64,000 nucleotides of DNA from assembly GCF_025567625.1 (NCBI RefSeq), contig NZ_JAOQJC010000023.1, positions 1-64,000 on the forward strand, read 5' to 3'. The notes beneath the pieces are model-generated. The model worked only from the letters and a program-made list of their open reading frames with translations, searched no databases and had not been told where the DNA came from. This DNA is from Paenibacillus sp. J5C2022 (GTDB lineage Bacteria > Bacillota > Bacilli > Paenibacillales > Paenibacillaceae). A program made the translations under genes and the position numbers. Numbering within the stretch: position 1 is the first letter of the stretch; each line of letters opens with the position of its first letter. Of this stretch, positions 15,221-24,102 are shown piece after piece.

Positions 15221-16912
15221 TTACATGCGTTCCGGTGCAGACACGCCCACCAGACGAAGCACATTAGCGATGGCCACACGAATGGCGCCAAGCAGCGCAA
15301 GCCGAGCTGCCGTCTGAGCCTCATCTTCGGTAATGACGCGCTCTGCGCGGTAGTAGCTGTGGAACTGGGAGGCCAGCTCGTACACGTAGCGAATCAAGCG
15401 GTGCGGCGCATAGCCGCCTGCCGCCTCGGCCACTTCTTGCGGCAGCTCCCCGATCTTGCGCAGCAGCTCGTACTCCGATTCCGCATTCAGCTTGCTGTAA
15501 TCGATGGAATTGCCGTCGCCCGGCGTAGTAATGCCTTGCTCTTCCGCCTGACGGAATATGCTCCAGATTCGGGCATGCGCGTATTGTACATAATAGACCG
15601 GATTCTCATTCGAAGTCGATATGGCCAGATCCATGTCGAAGTCCAGATGGGAATCCATACTCCGCATCGTGAAGAAATAACGGATCGCATCGACGCCCAC
15701 TTCATCCATCAGATCCTCCATCGTCACCGCTTTGCCTGTACGCTTGGACATCTTCACCTTCTCGCCGTCCTGGAACAGACTGACCATCTGGGCGATCAGC
15801 ACCGTCAGCTTGGCGGGATCGTTGCCCAGAGCCGCCATCGCCGCTTTCACCCGAGGAATATAGCCGTGGTGGTCCGCTCCCCATATATTGATCATTTCGT
15901 CGTATCCGCGGCTGTATTTGTCGAGGTGATACGCGATGTCTGGCGTCAAGTACGTATAGGAACCGTCATTTTTCACCAGGACGCGATTCTTGTCGTCGCC
16001 CAGCGGCTCCGTCGCCAGCCATGTAGCGCCATCTTCCTCGTACACATGCCCGGAGCGCTTAAGCGCATCCAGCGCCTTCTCCACACTGCCGCTCTCGTAG
16101 AGAGAGGTCTCACTGTACCACACGTCGAAGCCGACGCGGAAGCGCCCCAGATCACGCTTGATCTTGTCCAGCTCTCGCTCCAGCCCGAAGCTGCGGAAGA
16201 ACTTGAATCTCTCTTCCTGAGACAGCGACAGCAGACGGTCGCCTTCCTGCTCCTTCAGCAGCTTGGCGAAGCCGACGATATCCTCGCCGTAATAGCCGTC
16301 CTCCGGCATCTCCGCCTCTTGACCCAGCTGCTGCTTGTAGCGCGCCTCAATGGATAATGCCAGATTCTCGATCTGCTTCCCCGCGTCATTAATATAGTAT
16401 TCTCTCGTCACTTCATAGCCTGCGAAGTCCAGTACATTGCACAGCGCGTCACCGACGGCCGCTCCGCGCGCATGGCCCAGATGCAGACTGCCCGTGGGAT
16501 TGGCGCTGACGAATTCCACCTGAATCCGCTTGCCGTCCCCGCTGCTCGTACGGCCGTAGCTCTCGCCCGCCTCCAGCGCTTCGCCGATGACGGGATACAG
16601 ATAGCTCTTGTCCAGGCGGAAATTGATAAAGCCGGGACCTGCAATCTCCGCCGACTGAACAGACGCCCCCTTCGCATCCAGATGCTGAATGATCGCCTCG
16701 GCAATCTGGCGCGGATTGCGTCTGGCCAGCTTCGTCAGCTGCATCGCGGCATTGGTGGCGAGATCGCCGTGCGATTTATCCTTCGGCACCTCCAGTACGA
16801 ATACAGGGAGCTCTTCTCTGGCAGCGAGCCCCGCCGCTACAACCGCATCCGCGATAGCCTCCTTCAGCTTGGCATACATGCCTTCCAGTACATTTCCGTT
16901 ATTGCTGCTCAT
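15221..16912 (-). CDS. argS: Arginyl-tRNA synthetase
   Basis: A 563-residue class I synthetase that charges tRNA-Arg. It has the N-terminal additional domain that recognises the tRNA D-loop, the HIGH motif as HLGH in SANPTGSLHLGHARG, the KMSKS region as KMSKRTGK, and the C-terminal DALR anticodon-binding domain ending LRLVGVSAPERM. Its ATG overlaps the stop of the upstream DUF1934 gene by four bases, so the two are coupled, as ywiB-argS in B. subtilis. Confidence 0.97.
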   Translation of the reverse strand: MSSNNGNVLEGMYAKLKEAIADAVVAAGLAAREELPVFVLEVPKDKSHGDLATNAAMQLTKLARRNPRQIAEAIIQHLDAKGASVQSAEIAGPGFINFRLDKSYLYPVIGEALEAGESYGRTSSGDGKRIQVEFVSANPTGSLHLGHARGAAVGDALCNVLDFAGYEVTREYYINDAGKQIENLALSIEARYKQQLGQEAEMPEDGYYGEDIVGFAKLLKEQEGDRLLSLSQEERFKFFRSFGLERELDKIKRDLGRFRVGFDVWYSETSLYESGSVEKALDALKRSGHVYEEDGATWLATEPLGDDKNRVLVKNDGSYTYLTPDIAYHLDKYSRGYDEMINIWGADHHGYIPRVKAAMAALGNDPAKLTVLIAQMVSLFQDGEKVKMSKRTGKAVTMEDLMDEVGVDAIRYFFTMRSMDSHLDFDMDLAISTSNENPVYYVQYAHARIWSIFRQAEEQGITTPGDGNSIDYSKLNAESEYELLRKIGELPQEVAEAAGGYAPHRLIRYVYELASQFHSYYRAERVITEDEAQTAARLALLGAIRVAIANVLRLVGVSAPERM

Positions 16913-17352
16913 GATCCTTGCTCCTCCTCTATATAGAGACGATTGTGGAACCGTCCCAGCTTGATGTCTCCTGATATTAGGTCATACTTCCATTCCAGCA
17001 TGAACGGCGGAATCGGCAATCCTTCTCCATCCCCTTGCCGATGCACGCGCAGCTCGGTCGTGTCGGCCTCCAACTCCAGGGATGCGTGCGGCGAGCGATA
17101 ATGACCGCTGCGCCGCTCTCCCTTCACGAAGAGCTGCTCTGACCGCACCGTTCCCCGTCGGGTCAAGGACAGTTCTCCCTCGCAATAGCGGATAAGCGCG
17201 CGCACCTCGTCATTCTCGTCCGACTCTATGTACCGGACATAGACGGAGCGTTCCTTGAGGAACCATTCTCCCCGGTAAGAAAACGTGTGGGAAGTGCCGT
17301 CCTGTTCGCTGATTAGTGTTATTCGGATTTTCCCTTTTTTCTTCTTCATCAT
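16909..17352 (-). CDS. DUF1934 (YwiB-like) protein
   Basis: A 147-residue protein with the beta-rich, calycin-like pattern of DUF1934: a basic N-terminus, RITLISEQDG, alternating strands through LSLTRRGTVRSEQLFV, and a conserved end LEWKYDLISGDIKLGRFHNRLYIEEE. Its function is unknown. It is nearly always next to argS, and here the ATGA overlap couples them. A second ATG one codon downstream is an equally plausible start. Confidence 0.85.
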   Translation of the reverse strand: MMKKKKGKIRITLISEQDGTSHTFSYRGEWFLKERSVYVRYIESDENDEVRALIRYCEGELSLTRRGTVRSEQLFVKGERRSGHYRSPHASLELEADTTELRVHRQGDGEGLPIPPFMLEWKYDLISGDIKLGRFHNRLYIEEEQGS

Positions 17353-17410
17353 TCTCCCGCATTCCCTCTATAATCATCTGTTACTACTATATACAGGTAG
17401 CCCGTCAATT

Positions 17411-17935
17411 TCAACGATTAGTGGCATATGGCACGACAATTCGCCATGCCCCCACCCGATCCTCCAGCGTTCGCATCGCCCTTGTCGGGATTGGACTGGA
17501 AGACGGCAGCTTCAGAAGGGTTCGACCCCGCACCGCTTCATGATGGCGATAATGCTTGCAGAACGTATCGTAAGCCTTGCTCCCGTTGAATGCAAGACAG
17601 ACGATGCCGGGATACTTTTCCAGCAGCCCCGGAATATCGTTCGGCACCTCGCTCCGAATATTGGCATCCAGACTGCCGGGCCGCTCGCATGAGGCAATGA
17701 CGTCCCATAGAGCGAGCCTGTGCCGCTGGAGGAAGGCGACCCGGTCTTCGTATGCCGGATCGGGCTGCATGCCGCCCTCACTGTTGCCGAACAGCCGATA
17801 GATGATTCGCCAGAAGTAATTGTTCGGATGGCCATAGAACTGGCCGAACTCCAGAGACTTCACGCTCGGCGCCGTGCCCGAGACAAGCACTCTCGCATGG
17901 TCGTCGATTACGGGCGGAAAGGAATGAATACGCAT
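17411..17935 (-). CDS. DNA-deoxyinosine glycosylase (UDG superfamily)
   Basis: A 174-residue protein of the hypoxanthine-DNA glycosylase branch of the uracil-DNA glycosylase superfamily, which removes deaminated adenine from DNA. Motif I is VSGTAPSVKSLEFGQFYGHP followed by NNYFWRI; the second active-site motif is LPSSSPIPTRA near residue 143. The chosen ATG starts MRIHSFPPVID; a GTG four codons upstream sits closer to AGAAGGCAG and is an alternative. It is likely transcribed alone, divergently from csoR. Confidence 0.85.
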   Translation of the reverse strand: MRIHSFPPVIDDHARVLVSGTAPSVKSLEFGQFYGHPNNYFWRIIYRLFGNSEGGMQPDPAYEDRVAFLQRHRLALWDVIASCERPGSLDANIRSEVPNDIPGLLEKYPGIVCLAFNGSKAYDTFCKHYRHHEAVRGRTLLKLPSSSPIPTRAMRTLEDRVGAWRIVVPYATNR

Positions 17936-18061
17936 TTTGATAGACACCTGCCTTCTATCTCCATTATACCCTCCCGGCAAGGCTGCATGCGATACTTGCA
18001 AGCTTGGAGCGGAGGAAGTCCTATTGTATAATGCTATCAAGAAGAAGGAGGCGGATACAGG

Positions 18062-18412
18062 ATGAATGATGAACGGAATCCGGTTGCAGAGGAGACGGCT
18101 TCCGACTCGGCCGGCTGCGGGAATGGCGAGCACGAACGGAGAAGCCATCATTCCGACAAGGTAAAGAGCAGCCTAATCAACCGGTTGAATCGAATCGAGG
18201 GACAAGTTCGCGGCATTAAGGGACTGATCGAGAAGGATACGTATTGCGACGATGTGTTGAATCAGATTGCAGCCGTACAGTCGGCTTTGAACGGAGTCGG
18301 CAAGCTGCTGCTGGAGCATCACCTGAAGAGCTGCGTCATCGAGCGCATTCAGGAAGGCGATACGGAAGTGGTAGCGGAATTGCTGACAACCGTGAACAAA
18401 TTGATGAAGTGA
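18062..18412 (+). CDS. csoR: CsoR-family copper-sensing repressor
   Basis: CsoR represses copper-efflux genes until Cu(I) binds. The 116-residue all-helical protein has the Cu(I) ligands in the exact CsoR spacing: C62 (TYCDD), H87 and C91 (HHLKSC), plus the conserved RLNRIEGQVRGI segment. The first 35 residues are a polar, His- and Cys-containing extension not needed for the fold. No copA or copZ gene is adjacent, so its targets lie elsewhere. A formaldehyde-sensing FrmR or another metal sensor is less likely given the ligand set. Confidence 0.88.
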   Translation: MNDERNPVAEETASDSAGCGNGEHERRSHHSDKVKSSLINRLNRIEGQVRGIKGLIEKDTYCDDVLNQIAAVQSALNGVGKLLLEHHLKSCVIERIQEGDTEVVAELLTTVNKLMK

Positions 18413-18487
18413 TGACAGCGCCAACTGCAAGCAGGCAGCAAAATAAACCCACAAAGCAGGGCTTTGCGGGGATAAATGCTGGCGTAC

Positions 18488-18599
18488 AAAAAAGCCGCAA
18501 TACGGCCCGCCTCCGATTTCGGGAGATCCCCCTCGGCACGGTATCGCCCGTACTTGGAATCTCCTGCGCTCGGGAATGGCAAGGCCGCATTGCGGCTTA
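18488..18599 (-). terminator. Long structured terminator after speB
   Basis: AAGCCGCAATGCGGCC at one end pairs with GGGCCGTATTGCGGCTT at the other, with an inner region of about 75 bases that can also fold (GGAGAT/ATCTCC and ACGG/CCGT), and six T follow on the minus strand. It sits between convergent csoR and speB and could stop both. Confidence 0.65.
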
Positions 18600-18605
18600 T
18601 TGGCA

Positions 18606-19475
18606 TTACTTGATGAACCCCAGCAGCATCTCGCGAATCACCTTGGACGCCACGATCTGCGTCTGCTCGGTAGGGTCGTATGCGGGCGCTACCTCCACCA
18701 GGTCGCAGCCGACGACGTTAGCCTCGGAGCGCGCAATGGCGTGTACGGCCTCCAGCAGCTCCTTCGACGTGATGCCTCCCGCCTCCGCCGTACCTGTACC
18801 CGGAGCAGCGGATGGGTCCAGCACATCGATGTCGATCGTCAGATAGACGGGACGGCCGGCCAGCTCAGGCAGCACTCGCTTCAGCGGCTCCAGCACCTCG
18901 TAAGGATGGAAGTTGATGTTCTCGCGCGCATATTGCCACTCCTCTCGGGAACCGGAACGGATGCCGAACTGGTAGATGTTGTTGCCGCCCATCAGCTCCG
19001 CCGCCTTGCGAAGCGGCGTGGAATGGGACAGCGGCTCTCCTTCATAGGATTCACGGAGATCCGCATGCGCATCAAAGTGGATAATCGCCAGATCCGGGTA
19101 CTTCGCGTATACCTCCTGGAAGATCGGCCACGATACCAGATGCTCGCCGCCGATGCCGACCGGCATCTTGCCGTCTGCCAGCACCCCTCGTACGAACTCG
19201 CCGATGATCTCCAGGCTGCGCGCCGCATTGCCGAACGGCAGCAGCAGATCGCCCGCATCGAAGTAGGCAATATCCTCCAGACTGCGATCCAGATAAGGGC
19301 TGTATTCCTCCAGCCCGATCGACACCTCGCGCACGCGAGGCGGTCCGAAGCGCGAGCCCGGACGGAAGCTTACCGTGAAGTCCATCGGCATGCCGTAGAT
19401 GACCGCACGCGACGCCTCATAGTCTTCCGAACTGAGAATGAATACATTGCCGGAATATTTCTGATCCAATTTCAT
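18606..19475 (-). CDS. speB: Agmatinase
   Basis: SpeB hydrolyses agmatine to putrescine and urea. The 289-residue ureohydrolase has all dimanganese motifs: GIGGEH, IHFDAHADLR and DIDVLDPSAAPGTGTAEAGG. It follows speE by 19 bases, the polyamine pair seen in B. subtilis (ywhF-ywhG), so putrescine production and its aminopropylation are co-expressed. Confidence 0.96.
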   Translation of the reverse strand: MKLDQKYSGNVFILSSEDYEASRAVIYGMPMDFTVSFRPGSRFGPPRVREVSIGLEEYSPYLDRSLEDIAYFDAGDLLLPFGNAARSLEIIGEFVRGVLADGKMPVGIGGEHLVSWPIFQEVYAKYPDLAIIHFDAHADLRESYEGEPLSHSTPLRKAAELMGGNNIYQFGIRSGSREEWQYARENINFHPYEVLEPLKRVLPELAGRPVYLTIDIDVLDPSAAPGTGTAEAGGITSKELLEAVHAIARSEANVVGCDLVEVAPAYDPTEQTQIVASKVIREMLLGFIK

Positions 19476-19494
19476 CTCTTGTGCCCGTCCTCTC

Positions 19495-20322
19495 TTACTT
19501 CACCATGTCTTCCACAAATTTCGGCAATACGAATGCCGTCTTGTGCAAGCGCGGGCTGTAATATTTGGTATCCAGCTCGGGAATGGACGCTTCGTCCACC
19601 TGAAGCGGATCATATTTTTTGCTGCCCATCGTGAACGTCCACAGTCCGCTTGGATAAGTCGGAATGTTCGCGCCGTATACGCGGACGATCGGGAACACTT
19701 CTTTCACATCCTTGTTCACGCTCTGGATCAGGTCCGCCTTGAACCACGGATTGTCCGTCTGCGCCACGAAGATGCCGTCTTCCTTCAACGCCTCATAGAT
19801 GCCTTGATAGAAGCCGCGCGTGAACAGATTGGCCGCTGGCCCCACCGGCTCGGTGGAATCTACCATAATAACATCGTATGCATTCTTATGGTCATGAATA
19901 TGCATGAAGCCGTCCCCTACCAGCACTTCTACACGGGGATTGTCCAGCTCGCCGGCAATGGAAGGCAGATACTTCTTGGAGTATTCGATCACTTTGCCAT
20001 CGATATCGACGAGTACAGCCTTCTTCACCTTGGGATGCTTCATGACTTCGCGGATCACTCCACCGTCGCCGCCGCCGACGACCAGCACGTTCTCCGGGTT
20101 GGGATGTGTGAACAGAACAGGGTGCGCCACCATTTCATGGTATACGAACTCATCCTTTACCGTCGTCATGACCATGCCGTCGAGCACCAGCATCGTGCCG
20201 AACTCTTCTGTCTCAATCATATCCAGCTTTTGAAAATCCGTTTGCTCATTTACATATGTTTTCGTAATCTTTGCCGTGATGCCGAAGCTCTCGGTCTGCT
20301 TCTCCGTATACCACAATTCCAT
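19495..20322 (-). CDS. speE: Spermidine synthase
   Basis: SpeE transfers the aminopropyl group of decarboxylated S-adenosylmethionine to putrescine. The 275-residue protein has the family motifs YHEMVAHPVLFTHPNPENV, GGGDGGVIREV, VGDGF and DSTEPVGPA. The residue at the usual Glu of the adenosyl-binding loop is Asp (LVDIDGKV), a conservative change. It is the first gene of the speE-speB operon and divergent from the PBP gene. Confidence 0.96.
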   Translation of the reverse strand: MELWYTEKQTESFGITAKITKTYVNEQTDFQKLDMIETEEFGTMLVLDGMVMTTVKDEFVYHEMVAHPVLFTHPNPENVLVVGGGDGGVIREVMKHPKVKKAVLVDIDGKVIEYSKKYLPSIAGELDNPRVEVLVGDGFMHIHDHKNAYDVIMVDSTEPVGPAANLFTRGFYQGIYEALKEDGIFVAQTDNPWFKADLIQSVNKDVKEVFPIVRVYGANIPTYPSGLWTFTMGSKKYDPLQVDEASIPELDTKYYSPRLHKTAFVLPKFVEDMVK

Positions 20323-20506
20323 GGTGTTCGTTCCCTTCTTTCCCTAAGGTGGTTCAACCTGTATTATAGTATTTGGAGCCAAAAAAGCAACCTCTCTGCA
20401 GCCCCTCTACAAAATATTTATTCCCTCTTCTTGCAATTGAATAGCCTCCCGTCCATTTTTCCATACTAAGGAAAAGCGAAGCATCGCATGAAAGGAAGTT
20501 GGCTTC

Positions 20507-22624
20507 ATGAATCAGGCTTCCAATGGACCGAGGAAAAAGCTGCTTAAGCTGGTCCCTCCCCGGCTATCGGAGTACCTTCTCCCGCGTCTACCGGCCATGA
20601 GGAAATGGCTCCGCAGGGCGGCCCTGACCGCCGCAGCCTTCTTCATTATATGTGTCGGACTATTCTTCTACCTGCGCTCGCAAGCGCTGCCCGTCTCGAC
20701 TGTCAGCCAGACCTCGCAAATGCTGGATCTGCAAGGCCAGGTCATCGATACGTTCCATACAGGCGAGAACCGGCGGTCGGTGGCGCTGAAGGAAATCTCG
20801 CATCATGTCATCGACGCCACGCTTGCCATCGAGGACCGCCGCTTCTACGATCATCATGGATTCGATGTGAAAGGAATGGCGCGCGCCGTCATGGTGAACA
20901 TGCAGAGCATGTCCGCCAGGCAAGGCGCCAGCACCTTGACCCAGCAGCTCGCCCGCAATCTCTATCTGAGCCATGAACGGACCTGGCAGCGCAAGCTGAA
21001 GGAAGCGGTATATACCGCCCAGTTGGAGATGAAATACGATAAGGACGACATACTGGAGATGTACCTGAACCAGATCTATTACGGGCACGGCTCCTACGGC
21101 ATCGAAGCGGCGGCGATGCTTTACTTCGACAAGCACGCTTCCGAGCTGTCTATGGCGGAGAGCGCCATGCTCGCAGGCATTCCGAAAGGACCGAAATATT
21201 ATTCTCCCTATATGAATATGAAAAATGCCAAGGATCGACAGTACCTTATTCTGCATGCGATGGCCGAAGGGGGCTCCATTACCGAGAGGCAAGCCGAGGC
21301 CGCTTACGCCGAAGTGCTGGACTTCCAGCCGCTCGACGATGAGCAACACGGCTTCGCACCTTACTTCAGAGATTACGTTCGCTATATTGCCACTGAGAAG
21401 CTGGGCATTCAAGAAGAGCTGCTGTACGAAGGCGGAATTACGATATACACCACATTGGATCAGCATATTCAAGGCGCGGCCGAGGAAGCCGTAAAGAACG
21501 GCATGCCGGAAAGCTCGCAGCAGCAAGCGGCGCTGATCGCGATCGATCCTCGCAACGGCTATGTGAAAGCGATGGTCGGCGGACGCGATTACAAGAGCAA
21601 CCAATATAACCGCGTCTTCGCCGATACACGCCAGCCGGGGTCCACCTTCAAGCCGTTCTTGTACCTTGCAGCACTGCAGAGCGGCTATATGTCGCCCGTT
21701 ACCCGCTTCAAGAGCGAGCCGACCGTCTTCACCTATGATGAAGGGCGCAAGAGCTATCGTCCGCGCAACTACGCCGACAAGTATGTGGGAGATTATATCG
21801 ATATGCGCCGCGCCATCTCCGGCTCCGACAACATCTATGCCGTCAATACGATCATGACCGTAGGCGCGGAGAAGGTGATCGATACGGCCAAACGGCTTGG
21901 GGTCACCAGCACGATGAAGCCCGTTCCGTCGCTGGCGCTCGGCACCTTCCCGATAAGTCCGTTCCAGATGGCTTCGGCATACAGCGCATTCGCGGGCGAC
22001 GGCAAGCTGCATGAACCGACAGCCATCCTGCGGATCGAAGATCGAAAGGGCCGCATATTATATGAAGCCAAGCCCCGCGCCGAGCAAGTCATTACGCCGG
22101 CGGAGGCGTATGTGATGACCAGCCTGATGGAGAGCGTATTCGATGAAGGAGGCACGGCCCGCCGGGTCGCTCCCATCATCAAGCGTCCCGTAGCGGGCAA
22201 GACGGGCACGACGGCGACCGACTCCTGGATGGTCGGCTATACGCCCGAGCTGGCGGCAGCCGTATGGGCCGGCTACGACAGAGACCGCTTGCTGACCGTT
22301 GCGGAATCCCATCGCGCCGCTCCCATCTTCGCTAGCTTCCTGGAGGATGCACTGACGACCGTGCCGCCCAAGCTCTTCCCGATGCCGGACGGCGTCGTGA
22401 GCGTCTTCATCGATCCGGACACCGGCATGCTGGCCGGAGACGGATGCCCGGAGAAGCGGCTGGAAAGCTTCCTGGCAGGCACCGAGCCGACGGAAGTATG
22501 CAGCGGGCATGAGGCATCCGATAGCAGCCGGAACGGCGATGAATCCGATTCGCCGCAGCAGTCACCGGATAAGAGCAGGCATCGTTCCTGGTGGGAGGAC
22601 TTCAAGCGATGGTGGACGCATTGA
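20507..22624 (+). CDS. pbpG: Class A penicillin-binding protein
   Basis: A bifunctional peptidoglycan synthase of 705 residues. A membrane anchor lies at about 36-56. The GT51 glycosyltransferase domain has catalytic E109 in AIEDRRFYDHHG and QGASTLTQQLARN. The transpeptidase domain has S379-T-F-K382, S440-D-N442 and K565-T-G-T568. The divergence from speE-speB matches B. subtilis pbpG (ywhE, encoding PBP2d, a sporulation-associated enzyme), so that paralogue name is likely but rests on synteny. The C-terminal 50 residues are polar and low in complexity. GAAAGGAAG precedes the ATG. Confidence 0.92.
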   Translation: MNQASNGPRKKLLKLVPPRLSEYLLPRLPAMRKWLRRAALTAAAFFIICVGLFFYLRSQALPVSTVSQTSQMLDLQGQVIDTFHTGENRRSVALKEISHHVIDATLAIEDRRFYDHHGFDVKGMARAVMVNMQSMSARQGASTLTQQLARNLYLSHERTWQRKLKEAVYTAQLEMKYDKDDILEMYLNQIYYGHGSYGIEAAAMLYFDKHASELSMAESAMLAGIPKGPKYYSPYMNMKNAKDRQYLILHAMAEGGSITERQAEAAYAEVLDFQPLDDEQHGFAPYFRDYVRYIATEKLGIQEELLYEGGITIYTTLDQHIQGAAEEAVKNGMPESSQQQAALIAIDPRNGYVKAMVGGRDYKSNQYNRVFADTRQPGSTFKPFLYLAALQSGYMSPVTRFKSEPTVFTYDEGRKSYRPRNYADKYVGDYIDMRRAISGSDNIYAVNTIMTVGAEKVIDTAKRLGVTSTMKPVPSLALGTFPISPFQMASAYSAFAGDGKLHEPTAILRIEDRKGRILYEAKPRAEQVITPAEAYVMTSLMESVFDEGGTARRVAPIIKRPVAGKTGTTATDSWMVGYTPELAAAVWAGYDRDRLLTVAESHRAAPIFASFLEDALTTVPPKLFPMPDGVVSVFIDPDTGMLAGDGCPEKRLESFLAGTEPTEVCSGHEASDSSRNGDESDSPQQSPDKSRHRSWWEDFKRWWTH

Positions 22625-22663
22625 TGCTTTTTGTCTAAATTATGTTCAAAAAGTGAATTTTCT

Positions 22664-22693
22664 TTGAACATCAGGCATAACCTGTGGTATAGT
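22664..22693 (+). promoter_or_regulatory. Promoter with an overlapping inverted repeat
   Basis: TTGAAC, an 18-base spacer and TATAGT drive the small membrane-protein gene at 22736. The perfect inverted repeat TGTTCAAA/TTTGAACA (22643-22670) overlaps the -35 box and could be a repressor site or a weak terminator of pbpG. Confidence 0.6.
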
Positions 22694-22735
22694 AAGGACA
22701 AAGAAAGCACTTACAACGCACGGGGAGTGTTCAAT

Positions 22736-23026
22736 ATGACGACAAAAACCGCAAGAATCAGCGGACTGCGTCCCACTAAATCGGAAGTAAGAAAGCTTGT
22801 TAACGTGATGACGGCCATCGCATGGGCCATTCTGGGCATCGGCGTCGTGCTGTGCCTGATTAATCTGAACCACTTCAGCGATAGAAATGTCGGGCTTATG
22901 GTTGGCATCGGCTTCCTGGTCGGCAGCGTTCACATCTATGTCATCGGCACGGCGATCGGCCTCGTGCATGCGCGGCTGAACGGCAGCGCGACGAATGCGA
23001 ACGCCGACTACGACAACCAGCCGTAA
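22736..23026 (+). CDS. Small two-helix membrane protein of unknown function
   Basis: A 96-residue protein with a basic cytoplasmic N-terminus (about 24 residues) and two hydrophobic helices, roughly residues 25-44 and 51-75, ending in a polar tail. I recognise no family. The upstream in-frame extension is not used: GGGGAG stands at the right distance from this ATG. It has its own promoter and a bidirectional terminator. Confidence 0.7.
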   Translation: MTTKTARISGLRPTKSEVRKLVNVMTAIAWAILGIGVVLCLINLNHFSDRNVGLMVGIGFLVGSVHIYVIGTAIGLVHARLNGSATNANADYDNQP

Positions 23027-23052
23027 CAGAACGGGATTTCATCTCCGCAACC

Positions 23053-23091
23053 GAGAAAGCCCCTTCCCCCATTGGAGGAAGGGGCTTTCTT
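23053..23091. terminator. Bidirectional terminator
   Basis: GAAAGCCCCTTCC and GGAAGGGGCTTTC form a 13-bp perfect stem with a 9-base loop, between convergent genes. Confidence 0.85.
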
Positions 23092-23100
23092 CATGTCCGC

Positions 23101-23448
23101 CTATCCCTTCACAAAGGATTCCAATACACCCGCAGCTCCCGCTACTGCCAGAATGAGCAAGGGAGGATACATGTACGAAGGGAAGAGCAAATACAATACG
23201 ACGACAATCGTCGCGCACCATATCCCCATGCACCAGTAGCAGGTAAGCAGATAACGAAAAAACGAGCGTATTCTGCCTCCTTTCTCCTCAACGACCGCCA
23301 CTAGTCTCCCCTCTTCATCCTGTTGAAAGCTCTCCTCAAGGAAAGGTCTTCTTAGAAATGCCGTAATCTCATCAAATACAAGCAGTCGCGTCAATCTGTA
23401 AGCGGCCAGGACGAGTACTGCAAGCTGCAGCCACGTCAGATGCTCCAT
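23101..23448 (-). CDS. DUF1360 membrane protein
   Basis: A 115-residue protein with an N-terminal membrane segment ending in the AYRLTRLLVFD motif, a soluble loop, and a second hydrophobic part opened by the conserved CYWCMGIWCA. This pattern is that of DUF1360, a family that includes spore-associated and general membrane proteins of unknown function in Bacillales. The ATG giving MEHLTWLQL is chosen because AGGGGG precedes it by eight bases. Confidence 0.78.
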   Translation of the reverse strand: MEHLTWLQLAVLVLAAYRLTRLLVFDEITAFLRRPFLEESFQQDEEGRLVAVVEEKGGRIRSFFRYLLTCYWCMGIWCATIVVVLYLLFPSYMYPPLLILAVAGAAGVLESFVKG

Positions 23449-23683
23449 CGCTTCTTCCCCCTCCCATCCTTGCATTCTTCTTACGAATCTTTGGGTTAAG
23501 GCATTGATGACATTGCCTGTACTACTTGTCAGGCTGCGGCATATCGTATAGAGAGCTTAAAAATCGGTCTAAAAACGTTAAAGTCCTTATTAAGAAACCA
23601 AATGCACAGTGTAATTTCAATATATGATACAAATTTATTCATTAGAATAATCGCACCGGGCTTACAGAAAGGGGGATGAAAGC

Positions 23684-24046
23684 ATGCTGCAACTTCTTCA
23701 ATCCAACGAAGAACTGAATACACTTATCGCACAATCGCATTACGCACCTGTCATTCTGTATAAGCACAGCACAAAATGCGGCACAAGTCATGCCGCTCAC
23801 TACAGGCTGCAGATGGTTATGAATCAGACGAAAGCGATGAGATTAAACATTATATATGCCATGGTAAAGGTGAGAGAATGCAAGGCGCTGTCGGAAGAAA
23901 TTGCAGATCGGCTGTCGGTCAAGCATGTCTCGCCCCAAGTATTGATTATTCACCTCGGAAGGGCGGTCTGGCATGCTTCTCATCAGCGTATCCAAGGCGC
24001 GAATATAATGAGAGCCCTCCAGTCCCTCCCACTCTCCCGGACATAA
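23684..24046 (+). CDS. ytxJ: Bacillithiol-system protein of the YtxJ/BrxC family
   Basis: A 120-residue thioredoxin-fold protein of the monothiol bacilliredoxin-like family (DUF2847) associated with removal of bacillithiol mixed disulphides. The single active-site cysteine is C32 in YKHSTKCGTS; Gly replaces the more usual Pro after Cys. The VSPQVLII segment supplies the cis-Pro loop. GGGGGATG lies before the ATG. Its presence implies bacillithiol synthesis genes elsewhere in the genome. Confidence 0.85.
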   Translation: MLQLLQSNEELNTLIAQSHYAPVILYKHSTKCGTSHAAHYRLQMVMNQTKAMRLNIIYAMVKVRECKALSEEIADRLSVKHVSPQVLIIHLGRAVWHASHQRIQGANIMRALQSLPLSRT

Positions 24047-24102
24047 ACTTGTATATTGGGATCAATCGGCCTTGGATATCTAACGCGACAGCCCGGCACT
24101 GC

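Noticed and set aside
20660..22012. 450-codon minus-strand frame inside the PBP gene
   Set aside because: It is antisense to a complete class A PBP with all catalytic motifs and shows no domain of its own.
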